64,000 nt of DNA from an uncultured Prevotellaceae bacterium (lineage in GTDB: Bacteria; Bacteroidota; Bacteroidia; Bacteroidales; Bacteroidaceae), in contig CACYRB010000004.1 of NCBI GenBank assembly GCA_902776685.1, forward strand, positions 21,596-85,595, given 5' to 3'. Below are positions 15,879 through 25,900 of the stretch, in pieces. How positions within the stretch are numbered: position 1 is the first letter of the stretch; every line of letters starts with the position of its first letter. The translations under genes and the position numbers were made by a program. Below the pieces are notes generated by a model. The model did no database searches. It was not told the DNA's origin and saw only the letters and a program-made list of their open reading frames with translations.

Positions 15879-16978
15879 TTTCTAAAAGCATACAAGACTA
15901 TTTTGAGTTTCTGCGCTATTGTCTGCACGACGATCTGGATAATGGCGTGGAGATACCTTCGTGTGCAAGTACCATTTGCTGGCACGACTTGCTGGAGTTT
16001 GCTAAGAAGCAGACACTCGTCGGCGTTTATTGGCGCGGTGTGAGCATGTTGGGCGGACTGACCACCAACAAACCGACTGACGACGATGTGCTGGAGTGGA
16101 TGGCTACCGTCAAGAAGATTACCGACCAGAATCGCCTGATGTTCGAACGTGTGGGTTATGTCAGCCGGACCTTTGCCAGCGAAGGCTTCCGCAGCTGTAT
16201 CCTGAAAGGCCAGGGCAACGCGCTGATGTATCCTGACCCCATGATGCGGCAGTCGGGTGACATCGACATCTGGCTTGAGGGGCGCGACACCGACATTATC
16301 GCCTACGTCAGGAATCTCTGCCCGAAGGCAAAAGCCTGCTACCATCACATCGATTTCGATAGGGTGAAGAATGCTTCTGTCGAGGTGCACTATCGGCCGT
16401 CGTTCATGAACAACCTTCCGAACAATGCTCGACTGCAAAAATATTTCGCCGAAGCTGCGCCGAAACAATTCGTCAATACGACGAAAAATCTCGATGGAAT
16501 GGACGATTTTTGTATTCCCACACCGTCTTTCAACCGCATTTTCCAGATGGCGCATATCTCCAACCATTTCTTTCAGGAGGGGATCGGCCTGCGGCAGCTG
16601 GTCGACTATTTTTATCTGCTGCGACAGGGCTTCAGCGAGGAAGAGCGGCAGCACGACGTGAAGGTGCTGAAGCGGTGCGGGCTGTATCGCATCACGCGGG
16701 CCGTGATGTATGTCGCACAGACCGTCTTCGGGTTAGAGGATCGTTATCTGTTGGCCCCTCCCGACAGGCGACTGGGTCGGCAATTGCTTCGCGAGGTGAT
16801 TGAAGCCGGAAACTTCGGACAGCACGACGAACGTGCCGGCAGTGGGTCGGCCTTCGGCTTGCAGCGCAACGTGAACCGTCTGTTGCGTGATGTGCGGTTC
16901 CTGTTCTGGTATCCCAGCGAATGCCTGTGGGAACCCGTGTTCCGCGTGTGGCACTACTTCTGGCGCCGCCGCCATTGA
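15875..16978 (+). CDS. Nucleotidyltransferase-fold protein (NTP_transf_5-like)
   Basis: A 367-residue protein with 'CILKGQGNALMYPDPMMRQSGDIDIWLEGRD', in which the GDIDIW pair of aspartates marks the nucleotidyltransferase active site. 'VEVHYRPSFMNN' supplies a further conserved strand. The family (PF14907 type) is common at the end of Bacteroidetes capsule loci and its substrate is not established. ATGA overlap with the preceding gene puts it last in the operon, which ends at a strong hairpin terminator at 17013. Confidence 0.78.
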   Translation: MISKSIQDYFEFLRYCLHDDLDNGVEIPSCASTICWHDLLEFAKKQTLVGVYWRGVSMLGGLTTNKPTDDDVLEWMATVKKITDQNRLMFERVGYVSRTFASEGFRSCILKGQGNALMYPDPMMRQSGDIDIWLEGRDTDIIAYVRNLCPKAKACYHHIDFDRVKNASVEVHYRPSFMNNLPNNARLQKYFAEAAPKQFVNTTKNLDGMDDFCIPTPSFNRIFQMAHISNHFFQEGIGLRQLVDYFYLLRQGFSEEERQHDVKVLKRCGLYRITRAVMYVAQTVFGLEDRYLLAPPDRRLGRQLLREVIEAGNFGQHDERAGSGSAFGLQRNVNRLLRDVRFLFWYPSECLWEPVFRVWHYFWRRRH

Positions 16979-17012
16979 TCACCATCAAGAATTTTAGCAG
17001 AAACCCATAAAT

Positions 17013-17058
17013 GAACAAGCGGGAGTAACGTGAAAGTTGCTCCCGCTTGTTCGTTTAT
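17013..17058 (+). terminator. Terminator of polysaccharide operon
   Basis: GAACAAGCGGGAG (17013-17025) pairs perfectly with CTCCCGCTTGTTC (17040-17052) around a 14-base loop, followed by a T-rich stretch. It lies 34 bases after the last operon gene and also faces the convergent esterase genes. Confidence 0.85.
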
Positions 17059-17155
17059 TAATCTAAAATGGCCCGACAGAAAATTAACAAATTCTGTTGG
17101 GATTTTTTTGTGTTTTAGGCGAGTGAAACATATATCTTTCGGAAATCGTTACTCA

Positions 17156-18589
17156 TTATTTCTTCTTGTATTGCTTCGACTTGATGGTGAAGTTGTCGAA
17201 TACCGTGGCGTTCTTGTTGGCGAAAAGCCCCACGTGGCCGCTTAGAGCCTTTTCCTCCTCCGTCATCTGATAGGTAAACAAAGGGGTAGAACTGCTGTCC
17301 GCATAAACCTTAATCGTACCATTGCCTGGGCACAACACCTTGATGTTAACACCCCCGGCGGGAACCATGAAAGACGCGGCTTTCAGCACCTTCCACTTAC
17401 CTACCTCGGCGTTGAACTTCTGCAGACGGACACGCGAGCCGACAATCTGCACGCAGTGCGCACTCGTCTTCACGTCGGCGGCAGTCTCGCCACTGGCCAG
17501 CATGACGATGCCTGCGTCGTAGGTGGCGTCGGGCGAATAGATGTCGCAACTCACCTGAAACTCGTTCATCGGAGTCGCGCTCTCGAACACGACGAAGTGC
17601 TCACCACTCTCGTCGGCTGTCAGCTTGCCATCGGCCTCCGCCACACCCTCCGGATGATCAGACAATACACGATATTCATTCTCAAAAGAGTCGAACGTGT
17701 AGGCGACTGATTCTCCGCCGACCGACTCCCTCGCAGGTAGGCTGTTGAGAAATTTCTCCAGTTCTGCATGGTAGTTGTCAATAAACTCCCACTGTGCATC
17801 GCTCGGGCTGTCGTGCGTGCCCTTGGGATAGACGCACAAGGTCACAGGCACTCCCTTCTCAGCCAGGGCACGGGCATAGACCAAAGCATTCTGTACGCTC
17901 ACCGTCTGGTCCGTTACTGGCTGAGCGATAAAGGCGGGCGGTGTCTCGGTCGTCACCTGAAGATTGTTACTGTAGAAGTCGCGCAACTGGTTAGAAGGGT
18001 TGCGCCCTATCAGGTTGTCTCTCGACCCCGCGTGCGTGATACCATCCTCCATAGAGATTACCGGGCACAGCGTGATTTGAAAATCGGGACGCGTCACGTC
18101 GTCGACAAAGTGAGTGGCAGCCGTCGAGGCAAGGTGACCGCCGGCACTATGGCCCATCACCCCCACGCTAGTATAGTCGCCCCACTCGTAGGCACGGTTG
18201 CGCATGATGGTAATGGCTCGCTGAAAGTCTTCTAGCGGCACCGTGGGATGGCCGTTAGGCAGCCGGTATTTCAGAATGGCGAAAGTAAAGCCGCGGTCGG
18301 TAAACCATTTCGCCGATTCGTCGTTGCCGCTACCCGAGAACACCACGCCGTAGGCACCCCCGGGAGTCGAGATGATGGCATTGCCGTTGCACTCGCGTGG
18401 CACATAGACGTAGAGCATAGGCTTTGTGATGTTGCCCGCACAGGCACCGTAGTTCACTTCGTTGCCGCGCAGACCATTGTCTGTGGGAGGCGCAGAGCCC
18501 TCCCAGATGTCGACCACAGCCGTCGGCCCCGTCTGTGCCTGCATCGTGCAGCCCACAGCTAAAAACAGGAGTGTTATGATTTTTTTCAT
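17156..18589 (-). CDS. Secreted alpha/beta-hydrolase esterase with C-terminal jelly-roll domain
   Basis: A 477-residue protein with signal peptide 'MKKIITLLFLAVGCTMQAQ'. The catalytic domain (about 25-290) has oxyanion segment 'ISTPGGAYGVV', nucleophile motif 'GHSAGGH' and a terminal histidine in 'PKGTHDSPSDAQW', as in acetyl-xylan or carbohydrate esterases. Residues about 300-475 form a LamG/DUF1080-like beta-sandwich ('SCDIYSPDATYDAGIVML', 'GHVGLFANKNATVFDNFTIK'). It ends at YKKK with no sorting tail. It lies 13 bases downstream of a paralogue on the same strand; the two are cotranscribed. It probably removes acyl groups from glycans. Confidence 0.85.
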   Translation of the reverse strand: MKKIITLLFLAVGCTMQAQTGPTAVVDIWEGSAPPTDNGLRGNEVNYGACAGNITKPMLYVYVPRECNGNAIISTPGGAYGVVFSGSGNDESAKWFTDRGFTFAILKYRLPNGHPTVPLEDFQRAITIMRNRAYEWGDYTSVGVMGHSAGGHLASTAATHFVDDVTRPDFQITLCPVISMEDGITHAGSRDNLIGRNPSNQLRDFYSNNLQVTTETPPAFIAQPVTDQTVSVQNALVYARALAEKGVPVTLCVYPKGTHDSPSDAQWEFIDNYHAELEKFLNSLPARESVGGESVAYTFDSFENEYRVLSDHPEGVAEADGKLTADESGEHFVVFESATPMNEFQVSCDIYSPDATYDAGIVMLASGETAADVKTSAHCVQIVGSRVRLQKFNAEVGKWKVLKAASFMVPAGGVNIKVLCPGNGTIKVYADSSSTPLFTYQMTEEEKALSGHVGLFANKNATVFDNFTIKSKQYKKK

Positions 18590-18602
18590 GATGACGTTAT
18601 CT

Positions 18603-20315
18603 TTATAGTATTACGATTTTTTTTGAGTTGACAATGTAGATGCCAGGCTTGAGCGTGGAGTGTGGAGCGGCAAGCTCGCTTCCTGATCGCGACACCCCTT
18701 CCTTGGGAAGGGGATGGGTGTAGGCTCTGCCTTGCAGGTCGTAGACGGTATGCGGCCCTTGCCCTAATGAATAACGATTAGTGAATGAAGAATTATTCAT
18801 TATTCCTTCTTCATCGTTCATTAGCGAAGCACCCTTGATGCCGGTGATTTCCTTTTTCTTGTATTGTTCAGACTTGATGGTGAAGTTGTCGAACTCGGTG
18901 GCTTTCTTGTTGGCGTAGAGGCCCACGTTGCCGCTGAGTCCTACAGCATCGTCGCCCAGCTCATAGATGATGGAAGGGGTGGCGTTGTTGTCGATATAGA
19001 CACTTATACAATTGTTTTTATAAATGACCTTCAGGTTTACTCCATCGTCTCCAATCTTGCATGTTGCGCCTTTCAGTACCTTCCACTTGCCTGTATCGGG
19101 ATCGAACTGCTGCAGGCGGACGCGCGTGCCGATAATCTGTACGCAGAAAGCACTGTTCTTCAGATCGGCGACAGTCTCGCCATTGGCTAGCATAAGGATG
19201 CCGGCATCGTAGGTGGCGTCGAGCGATTTGATGTCGCAACTCACCAGGAATTCGTCCATCGGTGTCTCGCTCTCGAACATGACGATGTGCTCGGCATTGC
19301 CGTCGGCTGTCAGCTTGCCGTCGGTTTCGACTACCCCGTCTTTCTTCTCGGAGAGGATGCGATACTCGTTCTCAAATTCGTCGAAGGTGTAGACCACTTT
19401 TTTGCCTTTGGCCGTTTCGGGAGCTTGTATGTCGTTGAGGAATTTCTCAAGTTCCATCCAGTATTGCGAAGTGAAATCCCATGTGGAGTCGGTGTGGCAT
19501 CCGTGTTCGCCGGTGGGCCAGATAAAGAGATTAACGGGTACACCTTTGCGGATGAGAGCCTGTGCGTAGACGATGGAGTTTGCCATGGGCACCGTGGAGT
19601 CGTCGGCAGCGTGGATGATGAAGGCGGGCGGCGTCTCGGCCGTGACCTGAAGCTCGCTGCTGTAGAAATCGCGCAGTTGTTTTGATGCGTTTTGTCCGAG
19701 TAGGTTGTTCATGGAACCCACGTGTGCGAGTCCGTCTTGGAAGGAGATGACGGGATACATCAGGATTTGGAAATCGGGTCGGGTCACGTCACTGTTGTAG
19801 TGGGTTGAAACCATCGAGGCGCAGTGTCCGCCTGCCGATCCGCCCATGACGCCCACACTGGTGTAGTCGCCCCACTCGTCGGAACGGTCGCGCATGATGG
19901 TGATGGCCCGCTGGAAGTCTTCGAGCGGTACGGTGGGATGGCCGTTGGGCAACCGGTATTTCAGGACGGCGAAGGTGAATCCGCGATCGACAAACCACTT
20001 GGCCAGATTGGGTCCTTCTGCGCCTGTGTATACCACGCCGTAGCCTCCACCTGGGGTGACAATGATGGCGCGGCCGTTGCACTTGCTCGGCGCGTAGATG
20101 GTCAGCGTGGGATTGCTGATGTTTGACACCCACAAGTCGCCATAGGTCTCGTTGCCTCGAAGACCGTTGTCGGTGGGTGGTTTGGCTCCTTCCCATAGGT
20201 TGATGACTGTAGTGGGCTCAGGGCGTGGCAGGAAGTCCAGCGTCTGTGCATAAGCGTTGCTGACCGCTGTTGCGAACAGCAATAGTGTGACGGTAATTAT
20301 ATTCAAGGATTTCAT
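18603..20315 (-). CDS. Secreted alpha/beta-hydrolase esterase with jelly-roll domain and C-terminal sorting tail
   Basis: A 570-residue paralogue of the downstream gene: signal peptide, hydrolase domain with 'GGSAGGH' in place of GHSAGG, 'PTGEHGCHTDSTW' with the catalytic histidine, and the same beta-sandwich. It differs by a C-terminal tail starting 'VYDLQGR' and ending 'LKPGIYIVNSKKIVIL', a Bacteroidales sorting signal. The linker before the tail is encoded by 7-bp repeats (18771-18826). The tail itself is split by an insert containing the palindrome CCCCTTCCTTGGGAAGGGG (18700-18718). First gene of a two-gene operon. Confidence 0.83.
   Translation of the reverse strand: MKSLNIITVTLLLFATAVSNAYAQTLDFLPRPEPTTVINLWEGAKPPTDNGLRGNETYGDLWVSNISNPTLTIYAPSKCNGRAIIVTPGGGYGVVYTGAEGPNLAKWFVDRGFTFAVLKYRLPNGHPTVPLEDFQRAITIMRDRSDEWGDYTSVGVMGGSAGGHCASMVSTHYNSDVTRPDFQILMYPVISFQDGLAHVGSMNNLLGQNASKQLRDFYSSELQVTAETPPAFIIHAADDSTVPMANSIVYAQALIRKGVPVNLFIWPTGEHGCHTDSTWDFTSQYWMELEKFLNDIQAPETAKGKKVVYTFDEFENEYRILSEKKDGVVETDGKLTADGNAEHIVMFESETPMDEFLVSCDIKSLDATYDAGILMLANGETVADLKNSAFCVQIIGTRVRLQQFDPDTGKWKVLKGATCKIGDDGVNLKVIYKNNCISVYIDNNATPSIIYELGDDAVGLSGNVGLYANKKATEFDNFTIKSEQYKKKEITGIKGASLMNDEEGIMNNSSFTNRYSLGQGPHTVYDLQGRAYTHPLPKEGVSRSGSELAAPHSTLKPGIYIVNSKKIVIL
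18771..18826. repeat. Heptanucleotide repeat tract inside esterase gene
   Basis: On the forward strand ATTATTC, ATTATTC, CTTCTTC, ATCGTTC and ATTAGCG follow one another from 18792. The preceding bases GAATAAC, GATTAGT and GAATGAA form a similar run of opposite sense. The tract lies in the coding linker just before the sorting tail, so gain or loss of one unit would shift the frame of the tail. Confidence 0.65.
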
Positions 20316-20391
20316 ATTTTATCTCTATTTTAGAGTAGATTCCAAACTTCGGCTATAAATTAAATAATGTTGTTTTACTTGTAATTTAGTG

Positions 20392-20399
20392 CAAAACTA
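20392..20399 (-). promoter_or_regulatory. Possible -7 box for esterase operon
   Basis: The reverse strand reads TAGTTTTG, a match to TAnnTTTG, 77 bases before the esterase start. No clear TTTG is present 20 bases upstream, so this is a weak call. Confidence 0.35.
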
Positions 20400-20526
20400 A
20401 CTAAATTTACATATAAACTCTATGTTAGTAGTTAAATATTAACACAAATTAACCACAAGTAAAGCAAATTAGTGAGGTTGAGTGGCTGATAATTTGTAGG
20501 AAATTGTGCCCCAAAAGGGTTTTTTT

Positions 20527-20620
20527 CTCTCGTTTTTTCGTAACTTTACATAAGTTACTTTGTCTCGGCATAAAAAATAACCAAGTTTATTTTGTTCTGC
20601 TCTCGATTTTTCGTAACTTC
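20527..20620 (+). repeat. Intergenic promoter-like repeat, copy A
   Basis: About 94 bases matching, in opposite orientation, 43720-43813. Both contain repeated units of CTCTCG, T/A-rich run, CGTAACTT and the middle block 'ATTTTTTATGCCGAG' (or complement). The same unit occurs a third time at 20739-20760 as the working promoter of the regulator gene. The 470-base gap around it (20316-20786) is otherwise AT-rich without open frames. Confidence 0.75.
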
Positions 20621-20728
20621 TATGTTGCAAACCAAATAATTGGTCTGTCTTTTAGCATTGTTTAATCGTTTTATTATTGTTTTTGACCTGCGGCCGAAGA
20701 TACTCTCACTCGGAAAAGCTCAAATACA

Positions 20729-20760
20729 TTTGGCTTTTCTCTCGTTTTTTCGTAACTTTG
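20729..20760 (+). promoter_or_regulatory. Promoter of DUF6377-like regulator
   Basis: TTTG (20729-20732), a 20-base spacer, then TAACTTTG (20753-20760) give a full Bacteroidetes consensus. The ATG follows 26 bases later. Confidence 0.75.
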
Positions 20761-20786
20761 CAACCGTCTAAATCTGGTGTTGAACT

Positions 20787-22439
20787 ATGTGGAAACTGTT
20801 GTTCCTCTTTCTTCTGCTCATCTCGTCGGTGCAAGGACGTGCCGACGATGACATCGATACCTTGCTGCTTCGGCTCGACAGTGCCGTGGCCAACAAGGAG
20901 ACGTATCGTCAGCGCCACGAGCAACGGATAAAGATGCTAAAGGCAGAACTGGAACAGACGCAATGGCCCGACCTGCGTGTCGACCTGTCGCTTCGGCTGG
21001 CTCATGCCTATAGTGCCTATAAGAACGACTCGGCACTGGCCTATCTGCATCGCAGTGTCGAGCAGGCCGAACAGCTGGGCAACCCGTCGCTCATTGGTCG
21101 ATGTCGCGCGGCTCTGGTGCAGCAGTGTGCCAACGTGCTGCTGGCCAGCGAGGGCATGACCACGCTGAACAAAATCAATCCGCAGGTGCTCGACGAGTCG
21201 GGCATGGTTGACTATCTGCGTGCCGCAGGCAGCATCTACAGCGTGTTGGCTTCGCAGACGAGCAACCCTGTCGAGCGCGAGGCCTACAGCCAGCGAGCCA
21301 CGGCTTGCATTGACTCGCTGCTGCAGTTGCTCCCCGCCGACAACATCTACTCGCTGTTGCACAGGGTCGACCGCGAGTTGCCCGACGGGAATGTTCGGGA
21401 GGCCCGCCGGCTGATTGACCTGTGGGAAAAAAAGGTGACGCCCAATAGCCACGACGAGGCTGTGATGGCCTTCTACCGCTACGAAGTCTACAAACGGATC
21501 GGCGACGACCGCGAGGCCATGCGCAGCATCATCCGCTCGGCTCTCTGCGATGTGGAGAACGCTGTCTACGACGAGGCTGCCATCATCTACCTGAGCCGCA
21601 TCCTGCGCGACAAGGGCGACACGCGGCGTGCCCTGACCTACATGCGTTACGCTTTCGATGTGGCAACATCCTTCGGAGCACAAATGAAAAACTGGCTGAT
21701 GATGGACGTGCAGAGCATCAACCTGCAATATGAGGCGCAGCTGAACGAAATCAACCATAAGCGACTCCTGGCAACCATCGGCCTCGGTCTGCTCTCCGCC
21801 ATCACAATCTGTCTGCTCTTCTTCTTCAACCGGCAGCGTATAGCCCTGAAGCGCTCGAACCAGAAAATCAATTCCATCAACGACGAACTGCAGAAGATCA
21901 ATCAGAATCTTACTCTGCTGAACCGTCAGAAAGACCAGACCAACGAGCAGCTGAACGAGTCGAACATTATTAAAGAGGAGTATATCGGCATGTTCTTCGG
22001 GTTGTGTGTCTCCTATATCGAGCAGCAGGAAAACTACCGCAAGACCGTAAACAAACTGGTGCGCAACCACCAGATTGACGACATCTTCCGTCTGACCAAG
22101 AGCAACGAGGGCGACAGCGAGACCTATACAGGACTGTATGAGAAGTTCGATCAGGTGTTCCTCAGCCTCTTTCCGCAGTTTGTCGAGCAGTTCAACAGTC
22201 TGCTGCAAGAGACGAGCCGAATCGAGACCAAGCCCTATCATCTCACTACGCCTCTGCGCATCTATGCGCTGATACGTCTGGGCATCAGCGACAGCACCAA
22301 GATCTCGCGATTCCTCAACCTGGCCAACAGCACCGTCTACAACTATCGCGTGAAGTATCGCAACGCAGCACTCGTCAACCGAAACGCCTTCGAGGAAGCC
22401 GTAAAGCAACTTGGAACCATCCGAAATATCGATAAATAA
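20787..22439 (+). CDS. DUF6377-like TPR membrane transcription regulator
   Basis: A 550-residue protein with an N-terminal signal or anchor ('MWKLLFLFLLLISSVQG'). A helical TPR-like periplasmic region (about 20-320) follows, then one transmembrane segment near 327-346 ('TIGLGLLSAITICLLFFF'), a coiled coil ('INDELQKINQNLTLLN...') and a C-terminal helix-turn-helix 'LGISDSTKISRFLNLANSTVYNYRVKYRN'. It thus appears to sense in the periplasm and bind DNA in the cytoplasm. Its position between the esterases and the mannosidase-SusCD operon suggests that it controls this glycan locus; the ligand is unknown. Confidence 0.8.
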   Translation: MWKLLFLFLLLISSVQGRADDDIDTLLLRLDSAVANKETYRQRHEQRIKMLKAELEQTQWPDLRVDLSLRLAHAYSAYKNDSALAYLHRSVEQAEQLGNPSLIGRCRAALVQQCANVLLASEGMTTLNKINPQVLDESGMVDYLRAAGSIYSVLASQTSNPVEREAYSQRATACIDSLLQLLPADNIYSLLHRVDRELPDGNVREARRLIDLWEKKVTPNSHDEAVMAFYRYEVYKRIGDDREAMRSIIRSALCDVENAVYDEAAIIYLSRILRDKGDTRRALTYMRYAFDVATSFGAQMKNWLMMDVQSINLQYEAQLNEINHKRLLATIGLGLLSAITICLLFFFNRQRIALKRSNQKINSINDELQKINQNLTLLNRQKDQTNEQLNESNIIKEEYIGMFFGLCVSYIEQQENYRKTVNKLVRNHQIDDIFRLTKSNEGDSETYTGLYEKFDQVFLSLFPQFVEQFNSLLQETSRIETKPYHLTTPLRIYALIRLGISDSTKISRFLNLANSTVYNYRVKYRNAALVNRNAFEEAVKQLGTIRNIDK

Positions 22440-22595
22440 GAGGAATAATGTTTCTTTTTATTTATAAATCAACTACTATTTTGTTTTACTTGAAAATGAG
22501 TAAACGTATTGATAATTAGGTAATTAAATAAATTATCGCTACCTTAAATCACTACTATTTCTATATGTAACCTTTTTTATACTTGTAATAATAGC

Positions 22596-22603
22596 TACCT
22601 TTG
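22596..22603 (+). promoter_or_regulatory. -7 box upstream of structured RNA region
   Basis: TACCTTTG followed by CA. The -33 region is T-rich without a clean TTTG. There is no open frame of note until the mannosidase, which has its own promoter at 22940. Confidence 0.5.
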
Positions 22604-22609
22604 CAAAGG

Positions 22610-22843
22610 TTTTAATAACTGTAAGACCCATATATCGCTTCAACAAAAACAAGGGTTAGCTTCACGTCCGTGTGAACGGACAACTAAGGAAAACAAGTGA
22701 CGTGTATTTAAGGTAAAAGAAAGATTGAAATGGCAAGGGCGAGGCCCTTCCCTCCCCAGCGTGCAGGAATGGGAAACAGATTGGCGAGGCAGAGTAGTAC
22801 TCGGTCCTACGGAAATACGAGGTTCCATTCCTGCACGCTTTTT
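22610..22843 (+). ncRNA. Candidate structured non-coding RNA
   Basis: A roughly 230-base transcript is expected from the -7 box at 22596. It contains a perfect hairpin GTCCGT-gtga-ACGGAC (22666-22681), extended by TTAG/CTAA. A 15-bp perfect stem follows, AGCGTGCAGGAATGG (22758-22772) with CCATTCCTGCACGCT (22825-22839), enclosing a 52-base structured loop with GAGTAGTACTC. It ends in five T, which could terminate transcription. It does not show the conserved boxes of RNase P RNA, tmRNA or SRP RNA. A 6S-like regulator, a leader or a decayed ribozyme are all possible. Confidence 0.45.
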
Positions 22844-22939
22844 AGAAATATCGTGGTGGATAGCGGGGACAGCTTCACTTGATAGAACTGCTCTCGGTGT
22901 CGAAGCAAAAGAGATAAAGCTAAAATTCCAATATAAAAA

Positions 22940-22971
22940 TTTGGAATAGTCGAACGAATTGTGTAACTTTG
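22940..22971 (+). promoter_or_regulatory. Promoter of mannosidase-SusCD operon
   Basis: TTTG (22940-22943), 20 bases, TAACTTTG (22964-22971). It overlaps an in-frame upstream TTG, which excludes that codon as the mannosidase start. Confidence 0.75.
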
Positions 22972-22991
22972 CACACATAAACTTGGTCAAC

Positions 22992-25900
22992 ATGAACAAA
23001 CGTTTTGCCTTTTTGAATAAAGCATTTTTCGCTTTGTTGCTCGCTTGTCCGATGACACTTTTCGGACAGGCCGACCGTAAAACGCTGTTTTTCATCTCCA
23101 ACGCTCATCTTGACACACAGTGGAACTGGGACGTGCGTACCACCATCAACGAATATGTCAAGAACACCATGACCCAGAATTTTGCCTTGTTGAACAAATA
23201 CCCGAATTTCCAGTTCAACTATGAGGGTGCCATCAAATACATGTGGATGAAAGAGTACTATCCGACGGAGTACAGTCGGCTGAAAAACTATATCAGCACT
23301 GGTCGCTGGCACGTGTCGGGTTGTTCGGTCGATGCCAACGACGTGATGGTTTCCTCGGCCGAGTCGATCATGCGCAACTGGCTCTATGCCAAACAGTTCT
23401 ACGAACAGGAGTTTGGTGTTCGCGGCGGCTACGACATCATGTTGCCCGACTGTTTCGGCTTCAGCTACGCCCTTCCCTCGCTGGCACGCCATTGCGGATT
23501 CAAGGGATTCCACACGGCCAAGCTGGGATGGGGTGCTGCAGGCTACGACCAACTGCCGCCCTTCGGCATCTGGCAAGGCGTGGACGGGTCGCAGATTTAT
23601 GCCATCTATAAGCCTGGTGCCTACGACAACCATGAGGTCTACAACAAAGACATGTCGAACGATGCCGATATGGCCCGCATCACCGCCGACAACTATTCCA
23701 AGTACGGCGTGGCAGCCGAGGTTCGCTATGTGGGACCGCGCAGCGACCACGGCGGCGGACTGCAGGACAATCCATCGAAAGACGGCGAGAACACACCCTA
23801 CTGGCTCGACTACAGCGTCGCCAGCGACGGGCCGGTCAGCGTGAAGATGGCCACACCCGATGAAGTCTTCGATTATCTCGACCAGTACAAGAATCCGAAA
23901 TATAAAATCAAAGACGGCGAGCTGCCCATGCGCACTCATGGAGTGGGGGCTTACACCTCGCGCACCATGCTCAAGCTGTGGAACCGCCGCAACGAACTGC
24001 TGGCCGACGCTACGGAAAAGTCGGCATCGCTGGCACAGTGGCTCGGTGTGCAGGACTATCCGCAGGCAACCATCAACGATGCATGGGTGCGCAATCTGTG
24101 GCAGGCCCATCACGACGGGCTCCCCGGCACCAGCATCCCCAATGCCTACCTGTTCTCGATGAACGACTATGTGCTGGCCAACAAGACTTTTGCCAACACG
24201 TTTGCTGCGACAGCCTCGGCAGTCATTCGTCAGATGGACACCCAGACCGAAGGCATGCCCGTGGTGGTCTATAATCCATTGTCATTCCGGCGCACCGATG
24301 TGGTTGAGGCCCGGCTGGCAGTGGCTGCGCAACCCGACGGCATCCGCGTCTTCGACAAAGACGGCAACGAGGTGCTCTCGCAAATAACCGGCTACGACAA
24401 GAAGACGGGTACGCTCTCGTTCATCTTCGCTGCCACTGTACCGTCGCTGGGCTACAGCACCTACGATGTGCGGTTCGGTCAGCCGTCGCAGCTCACCTCG
24501 AGCCTCACCGTCGACGAGTCCCGTCGTCAGCTCTCCAACGGCCTCTATCGCATGAGCCTCTCTTCGTCAGGCGACATCTCTGCCTTGACCGACCTTCAGC
24601 ACAACCGGTCGCTGGTGCGAGCCTCGCAGCTGCAGCTCATCTACGATCACGAAGACGCGTGGCCCTCGTGGGAAATCTCTTACACCGACGTGACGCGACA
24701 AGCCACCGCCGTCAACGACAATGTTGAGGTCACGCTGGCCGAAGACGGACCGCTGCGCAAGAGCTTCCGCGTCTATCGCGAGAAAGAAGGGTCACAGTTT
24801 GTACAATATGTCAGGATGAACGCCCTGAGCAATCGCATCGATTGTGTGACCGAGGCCGACTGGCAAAGTCGCGAGCGAATGTTGAAGGTGTACTTCCCCT
24901 TCTCTTTCTCAAATCCTAAAGCCACTTACGACATCTCGCTCGGAACCATCGAGCGCGGCAATCGCTCGTCCGACGAGTACGAGGTGCAGGGCCACCAGTG
25001 GGCTGACCTCTCGACCGAGAGCGGCGAGTATGGGCTGTCGGTTCTCAACGACTGCAAATACGGATGGGACAAGCCCAGCAACAACACGCTCCGACTGACC
25101 TTGATTCACACCCCGTCGACGGGCGACAGCTACGCCTATCAGGCCGACCAAGACCTCGGTGTCAACCTGTTCACCTATTCTGTCTTTCCTCACGAGGGAA
25201 GATGGAGCGAGCAAACGCAGATGGAAGCGTCGAAGCTCAACCAGCCTCTCGTAGCCTTCAGCGCGACCAAGCACGACGGCGCTTTAGGCAAGGAGGTCGC
25301 CTTCGTCTCGGTCAGCACCGACAAGGTAGCCGTCAAAGCCTTGAAGAAAGCCGAGCAGAGCGACGAACTGATAGTGCGCGTCTATGAATGGACCGGAGAG
25401 AATCAGGAGAATGTGGTGCTCGACTTCCCTGCACCGATTGTTTCTGCTCGCGAGGTGAGCGGACTGGAAGACCCGGTGGGCGACGTGACTTTCAGAGGAA
25501 AGCAACTCACTTTCAACATCGGGAAATATCAGCCCAAGACGTTCGCCGTCACGTTGGCAGCCTCGCCGCTTGACGAGTCGGCAACACCAACAGCAGACCA
25601 GCCGGTGGAACTGCCCTATAATGTTGACGTGATGAGCTACGACACGCGGAAGACAGATGCCGAGATAGTAGCTCATGCCTATCCCGCCGAACTTGTGCCC
25701 GATGTGGTGCAGGCCGACGGCGTATCGTTCACCATGGGCGACCGCACCAATGGAGCCAAGAATGCTGTCCGTTGCAACGGTCAGACCGTCAGTCTGCCCG
25801 ATGGCGCGGCAGGCAAGACGCTCTATCTGCTCATGGCATCGACAAACCTGTCGGGCAGCATTGCTGAGCTGCAGGTGGGCAGCGAGAACTATACCTTCGA

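Noticed and set aside
22610-22958. Small protein of 74 residues in the structured RNA region
   Set aside because: The frame beginning near 22725 has no family features or good leader, and its sequence is dominated by the hairpin arms.
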